Source of the DNA: an uncultured bacterium
Lineage (GTDB): Bacteria > Desulfobacterota > Desulfobulbia > Desulfobulbales > Desulfobulbaceae
DNA: 16,011 nt
Direction of reading: 5' to 3'
NCBI GenBank assembly: GCA_903896915.1
Contig: CAITZN010000582.1
Span: 1-16,011 of the forward strand
Position numbers and translations under genes: made by a program. Of the stretch, positions 1 through 8,392 are shown piece after piece (position 1 is the first letter of the stretch; every line of letters begins with the position of its first letter). The notes under the pieces are model-generated. The model was not told the DNA's origin and made no database searches. It saw only the letters and a list, made by a program, of their open reading frames with translations.

Positions 1-2628
1 GGGAGCATCATTGACTCCGTCGCCGACCATGCCGACCTTATACCCCTGCTGCTGCAGGGCTTGAATAACCTGCAGTTTTTCCTCCGGCAGGATCTCGCTG
101 TGAACCTCCGTAATTCCTAACTCCCGAGCCACAGCCTCAGCAGTCGCCCGGTTATCGCCGCTGCACATGACCACCACTATCCCCTGCCGCTGCAAGGCCT
201 GGATGGCCGCCGCCGAATCCTTGCGCACCGGATCTTTCAGAATCAGCAACCCCAACACCTGCTGCGCCCGCCCCAGCCATACCGGTGTCCCCCCTTGAGC
301 GGCCTGCCGCGCGGCCTCGACTTGCAGATCTGAGGGAAGCGTGAGCCCCTGTTCCTCGAAGAAATGATCGTTGCCGAGCAGATAACGGACCCCTGCATAT
401 TCCGCCTGCACACCCCGACCGGGGACTGCGGTAAAATTATCCAGCGGAAAGAGTGGTGCGCCCCCCTGCTGCTGCGCTGTCAGTACCGCTTCGGCCAGCG
501 GATGCTCTGAACCGCTCTCCAGGCTGGCCGCCCATTGCAGGACCTCTGCCTCGCTGCAAGAGGCGGTCGGCAGGATGGACGTCACTGTTGGTCTGCCCTC
601 GGTGAGAGTACCTGTCTTGTCGACCACCACATGGGTCAGAGTGGAGGCCGTCTGCAGAGCATCACTGTTTTTAATCAGGACATTACTGGCAGCTGCCCGG
701 CTGGTGCCGACCATGATTGCAATCGGCGTGGCCAGGCCAAGGGCGCAGGGACAGGCGATGACCAACACCGCGATGGCGGCGGTCAGGGCAAAAGCGAGTT
801 GGGGTTCCGGGGCCAAGGCCAGCCAGATTCCAAAGGTCGCCAGACTGATGAGAATGACCACCGGCACAAAGACCGAGGCTATCCCGTCGACCAGGCGGCC
901 GATGGGTGGCTTGCTCAGCTGCGCCGCCTTAACCATGCGGATGATATGGGCCAAAGTGGTGTCGTCACCCAGGCGGGTCACCTTGAGGACAAAGACACCG
1001 GTGCGGTTCATGGTGCCGCCAGTGACCGTATCACCAACCGCGCGCGCCACAGCCAGCGGTTCGCCGGTCAGCATCGATTCGTCAATGGTAGTCCGGCCCT
1101 GGGTGATCAACCCGTCGATGGGCACCTTCTCTCCGGGCCGCACCCGCACCTGATCGCCGATCCTCAGCAAAGAGACCGGCATCTCCACCTGACCCGCCAC
1201 CCGAACAACCCAAGCAGCCTTGGCCCGAAGACCGAGCAACGCGCTGATCGCCTCGCTGGTGGTCCGTTTGGCCCTGGTTTCCAGAGCATGGCCGAATTGG
1301 AGGAAGGCGAGTATCATTACCGAGGCATCGAGGTACAGGTGGTTGCTCGCCCCGAAAATGAACACCGGGTCGGCAATGACCAACGCCGAGGACAGCCAGG
1401 CTGCTCCGGTGCCCAGAGCCACGAGCGTATCCATGTTGGCGGACCAATGGCGAGCCTGCTTCCAGGCCCCGACAAAATAAGTACCGCCGCTGAAGACCAT
1501 GGTGAGCAGACAAAGCAGAGCCGCCCCTGCCCAGAACAGGCGATTTTCATGGAGGAGGGGGAAGAAGCCGGACATATGGCCGAGCATGATCACAAAACCC
1601 ACCAAACCCGCGACAATGGCCCGCTGCCAGGAACGTCTAATTTCCTTGCGGGTCTCGGTAGCCTGCTTCAGAGATGGGTCCTCATAAGCCTCTTCGAGCA
1701 CTGCCTGATAGCCAACATCGATGAGGCGGAGCAAGACATCGGCCGGGTGCTGCTGGGTCGACAATCGCAAACGACCGTCCTCGATCCGCACTTGCATGAC
1801 TGCGTCCTGCCCCTGCAAAATATCATGAATCTGCTCCAGGTCGACGTCTTGCGGGTACGGCAGCAGTCTGATGAAAAAGGTGTCCGCAGCAACGGCTTGG
1901 GCCTGCAGTGATGCTCCATACCCCTGCGCACGAATTGCCTGCACCACCTGTTCGGAGTCACCTCCTTGCACCTGCGCTTTTTGCTCGACCAGATTAACCG
2001 AAGCGCTTATCACCCCCGGCACACCCAGAATGGTTTGCTCCACCCTGCTGACGCAACTGGCGCAGTGCATGCCCTCAAGATTAATTTCGTAGGTCTCGCT
2101 GGTGGCTAGGCGCCCTTGTGCAAGAACGGTTGCCTCATACCCTGAGGCCGTAACAGCGGCAACAACTTCTGCAGGATCGCCGCCCACCACGCTCGCGCTT
2201 TTTTCAATCAGATTGACAGAAGCATCGGTGACACCTGCCACCGCCAGAATTACCTGTTCCACCCTGCTGACGCAACTGGCGCAACTCATATCGGCGATCT
2301 GCAGGATATACCCTTGGGCCTGTGGGGAGGAACAACCGCTCTGCACGATGGTAAGCGGTTCTCGCAAGGAGCCGCTCAGTGCTCCGCTCTCTTGCGACAA
2401 CGAAGCCGGATAGCCAGCAGCGGTTACCGCCTGGATCACCGCCGTCTGGCTGCCACCGATAACCATGAGCGTTCCCGCCGCAAGATCCACTCGTGCCTCC
2501 GTTACCCCCGCCACCTCTTTCGCTGCATCCTCCACCCGCTGCTGGCAGTGTTCGCAGGTCATCTCGGCGACTTTGAGGTAATAGGAAGGGAGGCGGGTTA
2601 TTTGTACAAGTTCATGATTTTCGTTCAT
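1..2628 (-). CDS. copA: Copper-translocating P1B-type ATPase, C-terminus cut by window edge
   Basis: This is an inner-membrane pump that uses ATP to export Cu(I), possibly also Ag(I), from the cytoplasm. The 876 codons visible end at the GDGVNDAP hinge motif, so the last two membrane helices lie outside. The N-terminus has three metal-binding HMA domains with CxxC at residues 25-28 (CEHC), 116-119 (CASC) and 189-192 (CASC). A fourth HMA-like stretch, about 245-310, has no cysteine pair. Then come six hydrophobic segments, the actuator TGE at 521-523, the membrane CPC at 626-628, the phosphorylated aspartate D670 in DKTGT and the SEHP motif with H709-P710. The hinge usually written TGDN reads CSGDN at 822-826. 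CPC plus CASC domains indicate Cu(I)/Ag(I) rather than Zn or Cd. The ATG at 2628 has no clear Shine-Dalgarno; GTG at 2637 is in frame and possible. It lies 105 bp downstream of the dikinase-like gene on the same strand, so co-transcription is possible. The family call is firm. Confidence 0.95.
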   Translation of the reverse strand, partial: MNENHELVQITRLPSYYLKVAEMTCEHCQQRVEDAAKEVAGVTEARVDLAAGTLMVIGGSQTAVIQAVTAAGYPASLSQESGALSGSLREPLTIVQSGCSSPQAQGYILQIADMSCASCVSRVEQVILAVAGVTDASVNLIEKSASVVGGDPAEVVAAVTASGYEATVLAQGRLATSETYEINLEGMHCASCVSRVEQTILGVPGVISASVNLVEQKAQVQGGDSEQVVQAIRAQGYGASLQAQAVAADTFFIRLLPYPQDVDLEQIHDILQGQDAVMQVRIEDGRLRLSTQQHPADVLLRLIDVGYQAVLEEAYEDPSLKQATETRKEIRRSWQRAIVAGLVGFVIMLGHMSGFFPLLHENRLFWAGAALLCLLTMVFSGGTYFVGAWKQARHWSANMDTLVALGTGAAWLSSALVIADPVFIFGASNHLYLDASVMILAFLQFGHALETRAKRTTSEAISALLGLRAKAAWVVRVAGQVEMPVSLLRIGDQVRVRPGEKVPIDGLITQGRTTIDESMLTGEPLAVARAVGDTVTGGTMNRTGVFVLKVTRLGDDTTLAHIIRMVKAAQLSKPPIGRLVDGIASVFVPVVILISLATFGIWLALAPEPQLAFALTAAIAVLVIACPCALGLATPIAIMVGTSRAAASNVLIKNSDALQTASTLTHVVVDKTGTLTEGRPTVTSILPTASCSEAEVLQWAASLESGSEHPLAEAVLTAQQQGGAPLFPLDNFTAVPGRGVQAEYAGVRYLLGNDHFFEEQGLTLPSDLQVEAARQAAQGGTPVWLGRAQQVLGLLILKDPVRKDSAAAIQALQRQGIVVVMCSGDNRATAEAVARELGITEVHSEILPEEKLQVIQALQQQGYKVGMVGDGVNDAP
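2039..2283 (-). repeat. Direct repeat within copA encoding HMA domains 2 and 3
   Basis: A 26-bp stretch over the metal-binding CASC motif is identical at 2039-2064 and 2258-2283, 219 bp (73 codons) apart. The protein on either side is also similar (VSRVEQ after the motif, then ASVNL and a GGD turn). This is seen directly. Internal duplication of an HMA domain is the likely origin. The first HMA domain, with CEHC, is more distant. Confidence 0.8.
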
Positions 2629-2709
2629 GGAGGTCACACTGGCAAAAAAATAGACATCCGGGAGTACGCGGACAAACCGTGACCGTGCCGGGGCATTATT
2701 GTGCTATCA

Positions 2710-2722
2710 CGACTCTAAGTCG
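2710..2722. other. Short inverted repeat between dikinase-like gene and copA
   Basis: CGACT and AGTCG flank a 3-nt centre in the 105-bp gap between the two minus-strand genes. It could be a small operator or hairpin. It has no T-tract on either strand, so it is not a classical terminator. I see no CueR- or CsoR-like site in the gap and no convincing promoter. A chance occurrence is quite possible. Confidence 0.2.
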
Positions 2723-2733
2723 CCCAGCCCGGT

Positions 2734-5700
2734 TCATAAAGGCAGAATATGCACTTCCTCGCGAAGCGGATAATTGCCTTCGATCAGGAGGCCATGGCGG
2801 CCATCGATGGCGATGGGGGTACCAAAGGTGATACGGGAGCCGTTGATCTCGGCATATTCGCTGGTCTCATAGACCTGCATTTCACGGCAGCCTACCACAC
2901 AGGTCTTCTCCAGCCGGGTCGCCACCACCGAGGCGTGCGAAGTCTGGCCGCCGCGCGAGGTCACCAGTCCGTCGGCCATCGAGATCTCGCGGATATCCTC
3001 AGGCACCGTATCCTGGCGAATGAGGATCAGAGGGACCCCCGGCTCGTCCCGTCGCAGCTGCAGGATATTCTCCTCATTGAACACCGCCTTGCCCGACAGC
3101 GCCGAACCGGAAACCCCGATACCCTTGGCAAGAATCGCCTTGTGGGCCAGGTCGGAATCAACAAAGACGTTCATGTGCTCCTTTTTCTTGATGGTGATCA
3201 TGTCCCTGGTCTGGAGAATGTACAACTGTTCCGGCTCCGGCCCCTCGAAGGTGAACTCGATCTCCTGCGGATTCCACTCTTTCTCGTAGACCAGATTCCT
3301 GCTGATGGAGAGCAGCCGCTCGTAGACCTTCGGAAAGAGCCGCTCCAGGCTCTTGTCCTCGTCGCGACCGTCGATCTCCGCCTGCTCCACCGACATCGGG
3401 TAACTTGTGACCAGACCGGAGACGATATCCTCTCCCTGATCGCCAGTGGCGTAATCGCCCCAAAGGGCCACCCGTCGCACCTTGCGGTAGGGATGGGCGG
3501 TAAAAAGCACGCCACTGCCCGCCTGGGAATCGAGGTTACCGAAGACCATGGTCTGCACGATGACCGCGGTGCCCCAGTCATCGGAAACCCCCATGAGATG
3601 CCGATACTCCTGGGCCTTGGGCGTATGCCAGGAATCAAAGACCATGTCGACCGCACCGATCAGTTGCAGCCACGGATCCTCAGGCAGCCCGAAACCGCGA
3701 CTCCGCAGTGCCTGCTGGTAATTAAGCGCCAACTGACGCATCTGCTCAGGAGAAAAATCCCTTTTATACAGCACATTGTGCTCATGCTTGTGGGTATTCA
3801 TCAATTCCTGAAAATCCTCACGTTCCATGTTGTTGGCCATGCCCCAGGACTGGAGGAAGCGGCGAAAGTTGTCCCAGGCAAAATATTTCAAGTGGGGATG
3901 GTTGGCCACATACTCCTCCACCATCTCCTCATTGGCACCAACGTTATGAATGGTCGACATGATGCCTGGCATGGAGATAGCCGAACCGGAGCGGACCGAG
4001 AGCAACAGTGGCTTCTCCGGCGAACCGAAGACCAGACCGGTCAGCTGTTCGATACTGGTGACCGCCACCCGCACCCGGCGCATGTATTCGTCTCTTGCCC
4101 GTTCGAATTTGCGGATTGCCCGATAACAGCGAAAGACCTCGGTAGTGATAATAAAGGCCGGGGGCACCGGCATCTTGTCGCGAGCCAGCACCACCAGATT
4201 GAAGCCCTTGTTGCCAAGGTGAATCAGGTTGTGGGTGCGCAGGTTTTCCGCGTGCAAGCTGCTGATCGACTTTTCGGGATTGTAGGTCATCAGCAGGTCC
4301 AGGGTCTTTTCATCCAGGAGGTCCTTCTGGGCCTCGAGGGTGCCAATGACCTTGCTGATGAAATTGTCGAGATGCTGAAGGCCGAAGGTGGTGGCGATCA
4401 GGTCGCGGAAAAATATCTCGGAGAGCCGCAGCACGTTCTCCGGCATATTTTTTTCATCCCATGAATTATGATGTTTGGCCAGCAGGTTATCCTTGCCGAT
4501 CTGCGGCACGATGATCGACAGGTTGTTCTGGTGGATGTTGGTGTAGTAGGCGTAGATGATATCTTTGACGCCCTCGGAGAGGCCGCGCATGATATCGAGG
4601 TGCTGAGTGTAGGAAAACCGCCGGATGCCGATAGAGGTGGCCAGCAGGCTGATATAGGTTTCCAAGCGGCGGCTGGAAATGCCGTCGATCTGCAGCGCCC
4701 GGGTAAAAAGCCGCAAACACTTGAGAATGCGGATAAAGGTGGCCTGAGTGATAAAGGAAAGATTGACCGTTGCGAACAGCCGTTCCAGATAGACGTTGGC
4801 CAGGCTTTCCAGGCGGAAGGTCAGGCCAAGAGCGTCGAATTTGCGCTCGCTGTAACGGCCGTAGACTGAAGGGATATCGACTGCGATATGCCTTTTGTAG
4901 TAGATTTCCTCCTTGGGCTCGAATTTCTCCGGACTAAGGATCACTTTCTGCAGGTGCTCCAGTTCGTCCAGCAGGGCGTCGAGGCAATGGATAGGGTCGT
5001 TGGTTTCGAGTACGCCGAGCAGATGGGCCAATTCGGGAAAGCCGGCATTAGTGGCGTGATGCAACTGATTCTGAATCTCGGGCAGGCTCAGATTGTATTT
5101 AAGATGGAGCAGCTTGTACATCCGCACCAGCAACGAAAATCGCCGCCGTTCCACTTCAGAGAGATCCTGCTGAACATCCAGATACTGTTGCCGTTCGTCG
5201 TCCTGCCATTCCAGGATCTGGGACATTCGGGTAAAGCGCAGCTCTTTTCTGATCCGGATCGCCAGCGTATGCTGATCATCAATATAGGGTCCAGAGGTTG
5301 GCACCTGATGCAGGACCTCTTCGGGCAGATATTCGTGGAGATAGCGACGGTCGAGCGTAATCCAAAAGGTGAAAATCGCCTCGATAAAGCCGACGATCAG
5401 GTTGCTCGACTCGACATGGGCCTGCTTGCGGAGGAAATGGATGAGCGGGTCGCGTCGTTTGTGGATCTCGTCGAGTTCAGTGGAGACATCGCGCAATTCC
5501 CCCTCGGCGCCGATCTCGTTAAAAAAGACCGGCATCAGCTTGGTGAATTGCTTGGCCAGGTTGTAGATCGGGACGATAGGATGGTTGAGCAGCTCGGTGA
5601 TGTCGCGCTGAAAAAGATCGGTGTCGCGAACACAGGTACCCGAGAGGCGCAGGTTGATGATCAGGGCTGAAAATAAGGTAGAACACCACTTGGGTTCCTG

Positions 5701-6990
5701 CTCGATCAGATTGAGCCATACCCGGATATTGGTGAGATGCGCCGGGTTGGCGATCGGCTGCCAGTCTTCATCGACGCCCCTGACATTGGCATACTGAAAA
5801 CCAAAACGCACCGCCTCCCAAAGGAAGGCCTCGACCAGCCGCGAATTGCCCCGCTTGAAGACCTCGTTGCCGATCACCTGGATGCACTGGAGCGAGGTGT
5901 GCGGATAGCGGCGGACATTGGCCTTGAGCAGATGGAAGGTGGTGATGAAAAACTGTTCGATCTCCTCGAAGGTCTGTTTGCGGATCAGCTGCACCAGGGA
6001 ACGGTTGATCTCGCGCAGGGTCTCCTCGTGGATGAGCGACAACCCCTTGGTGTCCATGATCCGGAAGAGAAAGAGCAGCTTACGGTTTTCCACAAAATGG
6101 GCTTCAGTTTCACTGACCGGATCGGCAACCATTTTGGCCGGGATATCCTTATACAAACGAACGATATCCATATGGTTGGGCAGAGTAACGAGCACCGCAA
6201 GTCCGGCCTGATGATCACCCGTAAACTCAACGCTTTCAAGCGTCTGCAAACAGTCGCGGATACGCTGGTGCGAAATAGCGACCAGCAGATCCTGACCTCG
6301 CCACTCCCGACAATAGGCGCCGCACTGCTTCTCAAACCAGGGCAACGGATCCTCTTCGCTGAGCCAGTATTGGTAGTTGCGCCGGAGGATAGTCCGCATC
6401 AACAGGGCCAAGGCCTGAAAATCACAAGATTGCTCGGGATGCTGCTGGCGCAGGGCAATCATCTGCAGGGCCATTTTCCGCACCGGGTGGTGCCCCTGGA
6501 CCATAGACAGCATCACCTGGGGATCGGTAACATCCAACTCGTGCAGTTGACTGAAAAATCTCGAGAGAGCTTGCTCAAAGCGAAACAAGGCTGCCCCGTC
6601 CAAGGAATGAATCAGCTTGTCGGCATAGGCCAACATGGCCTCCATTATCCGTTGCAGTAGTTGATCGTTACGGCTCGACTCCTTGAGGGCATCAAAAAAG
6701 ATGCCCATGAAAAGCGAGAAGGCCTCGGGGCCGCACTCATGATCACAGTAATGGTTGTTGTTTTTGAGAACAAAGGCCCTCAGTTCTGGGATGATCAGCT
6801 TCCAGTTATGGTAGGGATGGCTGATCTCATACAAAAGAGATTCGAGTTTCACCGACAAACCCTGGAACCGGCTGACAATGTCTTGCAGGGGGACATATTT
6901 AGGATTGATCACCACCGGCCCGGCGGTTTCCCGCAGATTGGCCTTTAATGCATCGGAGACTAGGGGCAACGGACAGGCATCAACAGGCAT
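2734..6990 (-). CDS. Large PPDK-like ATP-grasp/phosphohistidine protein with novel N-terminal region
   Basis: This is a predicted cytoplasmic dikinase-type enzyme of 1418 residues. Residues 1 to about 900 match no domain I recognise; they look mainly helical, with no signal peptide or membrane segment. From about 915 to 1262 there is a nucleotide-binding ATP-grasp domain close to pyruvate phosphate dikinase. It shows GNKGFN at 926, VRSG at 999-1002 followed by a SMPG motif, a GTAV...MVFGN block, a GDQGED motif, and a closing segment with E1243/E1245 and YILQTR to R1262. A swivelling phosphohistidine domain follows, with RGGQTSHAS and predicted phosphorylated H1352. The protein stops soon after, so the PEP/pyruvate TIM barrel of PPDK and PEP synthase is absent. 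ATG at 6990 is chosen because GAGG lies 6 nt upstream; a TTG two codons earlier is less likely. The domain calls are firm, but the acceptor substrate and pathway are unknown. It may form an operon with copA downstream. Confidence 0.85.
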   Translation of the reverse strand: MPVDACPLPLVSDALKANLRETAGPVVINPKYVPLQDIVSRFQGLSVKLESLLYEISHPYHNWKLIIPELRAFVLKNNNHYCDHECGPEAFSLFMGIFFDALKESSRNDQLLQRIMEAMLAYADKLIHSLDGAALFRFEQALSRFFSQLHELDVTDPQVMLSMVQGHHPVRKMALQMIALRQQHPEQSCDFQALALLMRTILRRNYQYWLSEEDPLPWFEKQCGAYCREWRGQDLLVAISHQRIRDCLQTLESVEFTGDHQAGLAVLVTLPNHMDIVRLYKDIPAKMVADPVSETEAHFVENRKLLFLFRIMDTKGLSLIHEETLREINRSLVQLIRKQTFEEIEQFFITTFHLLKANVRRYPHTSLQCIQVIGNEVFKRGNSRLVEAFLWEAVRFGFQYANVRGVDEDWQPIANPAHLTNIRVWLNLIEQEPKWCSTLFSALIINLRLSGTCVRDTDLFQRDITELLNHPIVPIYNLAKQFTKLMPVFFNEIGAEGELRDVSTELDEIHKRRDPLIHFLRKQAHVESSNLIVGFIEAIFTFWITLDRRYLHEYLPEEVLHQVPTSGPYIDDQHTLAIRIRKELRFTRMSQILEWQDDERQQYLDVQQDLSEVERRRFSLLVRMYKLLHLKYNLSLPEIQNQLHHATNAGFPELAHLLGVLETNDPIHCLDALLDELEHLQKVILSPEKFEPKEEIYYKRHIAVDIPSVYGRYSERKFDALGLTFRLESLANVYLERLFATVNLSFITQATFIRILKCLRLFTRALQIDGISSRRLETYISLLATSIGIRRFSYTQHLDIMRGLSEGVKDIIYAYYTNIHQNNLSIIVPQIGKDNLLAKHHNSWDEKNMPENVLRLSEIFFRDLIATTFGLQHLDNFISKVIGTLEAQKDLLDEKTLDLLMTYNPEKSISSLHAENLRTHNLIHLGNKGFNLVVLARDKMPVPPAFIITTEVFRCYRAIRKFERARDEYMRRVRVAVTSIEQLTGLVFGSPEKPLLLSVRSGSAISMPGIMSTIHNVGANEEMVEEYVANHPHLKYFAWDNFRRFLQSWGMANNMEREDFQELMNTHKHEHNVLYKRDFSPEQMRQLALNYQQALRSRGFGLPEDPWLQLIGAVDMVFDSWHTPKAQEYRHLMGVSDDWGTAVIVQTMVFGNLDSQAGSGVLFTAHPYRKVRRVALWGDYATGDQGEDIVSGLVTSYPMSVEQAEIDGRDEDKSLERLFPKVYERLLSISRNLVYEKEWNPQEIEFTFEGPEPEQLYILQTRDMITIKKKEHMNVFVDSDLAHKAILAKGIGVSGSALSGKAVFNEENILQLRRDEPGVPLILIRQDTVPEDIREISMADGLVTSRGGQTSHASVVATRLEKTCVVGCREMQVYETSEYAEINGSRITFGTPIAIDGRHGLLIEGNYPLREEVHILPL

Positions 6991-6996
6991 GAGCAA

Positions 6997-7000
6997 CCTC
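6997..7000 (-). promoter_or_regulatory. Ribosome binding site deciding the dikinase-like gene start
   Basis: Read on the minus strand this is GAGG, six nucleotides before the ATG at 6990. That favours 6990 over the in-frame TTG at 6996, which lies directly after the GAGG and leaves no spacing. Confidence 0.6.
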
Positions 7001-7026
7001 GAAAAATAAGAAAAAAATTCAGGATC

Positions 7027-7048
7027 ATATCTTTTTAATATCTTTTTA
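7027..7048. repeat. Perfect tandem 11-bp repeat (ATATCTTTTTA x2) upstream of dikinase-like gene
   Basis: Two exact, adjacent copies of an 11-bp unit occupy 7027-7037 and 7038-7048, between 37 and 58 nt upstream of the ATG at 6990. Eleven bp is about one helical turn, so both copies face the same side of the DNA. Read on the minus strand the units are A/T-rich and overlap TATAAA-like and TTTACA-like hexamers, but I find no well-spaced sigma-70 pair. It may be a regulator site or a promoter/UP element for the minus-strand gene. The repeat is certain; the function is inferred. Confidence 0.6.
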
Positions 7049-7101
7049 TACTGTAAATGCGTTTCCTTCGATTGTCAGCAGGAGTTTTCACGGGAGGACA
7101 A

Positions 7102-7124
7102 GAGGAGACCAAGTTCCTCCTTGG
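7102..7124. other. Overlapping inverted repeats in divergent control region
   Basis: Two alternative inverted repeats overlap here: GAGGA/TCCTC (7102-7106 with 7115-7119) and CCAAG/CTTGG (7109-7113 with 7120-7124). They cannot pair at the same time. They sit just upstream of, and touch, the possible -35 of the plus-strand promoter. They could be an operator or a switchable leader structure. A run of A rather than T follows on the plus strand, so it is not a terminator. Confidence 0.3.
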
Positions 7125-7152
7125 AAAAAAATCGGGCGGTTGCTACTATAAT
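7121..7152 (+). promoter_or_regulatory. Possible sigma-70 promoter for the DUF486 gene
   Basis: A perfect TATAAT lies at 7147-7152, about 95 nt before the ATG at 7248. The best upstream hexamer, TTGGAA at 7121-7126, is 20 bp away, longer than the usual 16-18. The -10 is convincing by sequence; the -35 is weak, so the promoter may need an activator or be fortuitous. Confidence 0.35.
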
Positions 7153-7247
7153 TTTTTTGGTAAATGAAAATCTCTACACAGTCCATTGCCCCGATGCTGA
7201 GGGAAGAAACAAATGCTCAAAGCAATACCCTCCGTGCAGGAAATCTC

Positions 7248-7604
7248 ATGAACCGTTACACCCTCACCATCGCCCTGCTCTGCGCCAGCAACGTCTTCAT
7301 GACCTTTGCCTGGTACGGCCACCTCAAGAGCCTGTCGCACAAACCCTGGATCATCGCCGCCCTGATCAGCTGGGGTATCGCACTCCTGGAGTACCTTTTA
7401 CAGGTTCCGGCCAACCGCATCGGCCATAATGTCATGTCCATTGGTCAATTGAAAATCCTGCAGGAGGTCATCACCCTTTCCATCTTTGTGCCTTTTTCGA
7501 TCCTCTACCTCAAGGAAAAATTAACCCTTGATTATCTCTGGGCCGGACTCTGTCTCCTCGGGGCGGTCTTTTTTCTCTTTCGCGGCAAACTGATGGGGGC
7601 CTAA
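7248..7604 (+). CDS. DUF486 / DMT-family small membrane protein
   Basis: This is a 118-residue inner-membrane protein of the DUF486 family, related to the drug/metabolite transporter superfamily. Its substrate is unknown. Four hydrophobic helices are visible, about 5-25, 33-53, 70-90 and 94-112. Family hallmarks are SNVFMTFAWYGHLK at 14-27 and EYLLQVPANRIG at 48-59. ATG at 7248 is chosen because AGGA precedes it at 7238-7241 and because the family begins just before the first helix. An in-frame ATG at 7164 would add 28 residues of non-hydrophobic sequence untypical of the family. The next gene starts 47 bp downstream on the same strand, so the two may be co-transcribed. The family call is strong; transport is inferred from relatives. 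Confidence 0.88.
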   Translation: MNRYTLTIALLCASNVFMTFAWYGHLKSLSHKPWIIAALISWGIALLEYLLQVPANRIGHNVMSIGQLKILQEVITLSIFVPFSILYLKEKLTLDYLWAGLCLLGAVFFLFRGKLMGA

Positions 7605-7651
7605 CCCTTCCCCAGGCGAACCAACTCAAACTACCAGCCGGTCGAGTTACC

Positions 7652-8269
7652 ATGAGCCACCCCACTGCCCATTCCGCCACCCCGTTCCGCCTTTGCCTCG
7701 ATCTTCCAGATTGGGCGATTGCCGAACTGCAAGAGCTGCCGGAGCATCTGCCCACCCTGCAGTCGAGGATGGCTGCGGTGATCCGCTTCGCCCGCCTCAA
7801 TTTCCTTCGGCAGAGCGGCGGCCCCTTTGCCGCCGGGGTCTTTGAACGTGACTCAGGGAGACTGATCGTCATCGGGGTCAACCGGGTCATGCCGCTCAAC
7901 TGCTCCTCAGCCCATGCCGAGATCATGGCCCTGAGCCTGGCCCAGCGGCAACTGGGAGTCTACGACCTCGGTGGACCAGGCTTGCCGGCGCATCAACTAG
8001 TGGTCAACTGGAGCCCCTGCGCCATGTGCTTCGGTGCGGTGCTCTGGTCCGGTGTCCGCTCGCTGGTGATAGCCGGGGCAGGACCGGAGGTGGAACAGAT
8101 CACCGGCTTTGACGAAGGCCCAATGCCGGCTGATTGGCGGCTGGAGCTGGCCACTCGAGGGATTGCGTTAACCGAGGATATCCTGCGTGAAGAGGCCCTG
8201 GCGAATTTCAGGATCTTTGCAGCCAGCCAAGCTATAGTGTATAATTCCCGTCAGGGGGAAGCGCGGTGA
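7652..8269 (+). CDS. Zinc-dependent nucleoside/guanine-type deaminase
   Basis: This 205-residue cytoplasmic enzyme belongs to the cytidine deaminase-like superfamily and hydrolyses an amino group from a nucleobase or nucleoside. The zinc site is complete: H88-A89-E90 (E90 the proton shuttle) and P122-C123-A124-M125-C126. GGPFAAGV at 56-63 and a GVNRV turn at 75-79 resemble guanine deaminases and general nucleoside deaminases more than TadA, and a GFDEG segment near 152-156 points the same way. About 45 extra residues precede the core fold. There is no clear Shine-Dalgarno before the ATG at 7652. The gene follows the DUF486 gene by 47 bp. The reaction class is firm; guanine as substrate is only a suggestion. 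Confidence 0.9.
   Translation: MSHPTAHSATPFRLCLDLPDWAIAELQELPEHLPTLQSRMAAVIRFARLNFLRQSGGPFAAGVFERDSGRLIVIGVNRVMPLNCSSAHAEIMALSLAQRQLGVYDLGGPGLPAHQLVVNWSPCAMCFGAVLWSGVRSLVIAGAGPEVEQITGFDEGPMPADWRLELATRGIALTEDILREEALANFRIFAASQAIVYNSRQGEAR
8217..8245 (+). promoter_or_regulatory. Candidate sigma-70 promoter for the PfkB kinase gene
   Basis: TTGCAG at 8217-8222 and a perfect TATAAT at 8240-8245 are separated by 17 bp. The site lies in the last codons of the deaminase gene, about 150 nt before the kinase ATG at 8393. The 123-bp gap between the genes suggests separate expression, and this is the best match nearby. Not proven. Confidence 0.45.
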
Positions 8270-8392
8270 CCTGCTTTTTCCGCTGGAAAATTGATATTTC
8301 CTTCATAGAGATACTGCCTTTTTCCATAATTCCGGCTATTATGGTCCCAATTTTTTACCGACCTATTCCCTTCTAACTGACTCTATCCGACT

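Noticed and set aside
535..1911. Long plus-strand open frame of 458 codons
   Set aside because: It lies antisense to copA, whose reading frame carries all the P-type ATPase motifs. The antisense translation is low in hydrophobic order and matches no family I know.
2749..4464. Plus-strand open frame of 571 codons, with further ones at 4888-5670 and 5737-6660
   Set aside because: All are antisense to the dikinase-like gene. High GC at third positions commonly leaves such shadow frames, and they show no domain motifs or ribosome sites.
7164..7247. Upstream in-frame extension of the DUF486 gene
   Set aside because: The added 28 residues do not resemble the family, and a good ribosome site precedes the ATG at 7248.
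8276..8290. TTTTCC/GGAAAA dyad after the deaminase stop as a terminator
   Set aside because: The six-bp stem is mostly A-T with a three-nt loop and no T-tract after it, so it is too weak to call.
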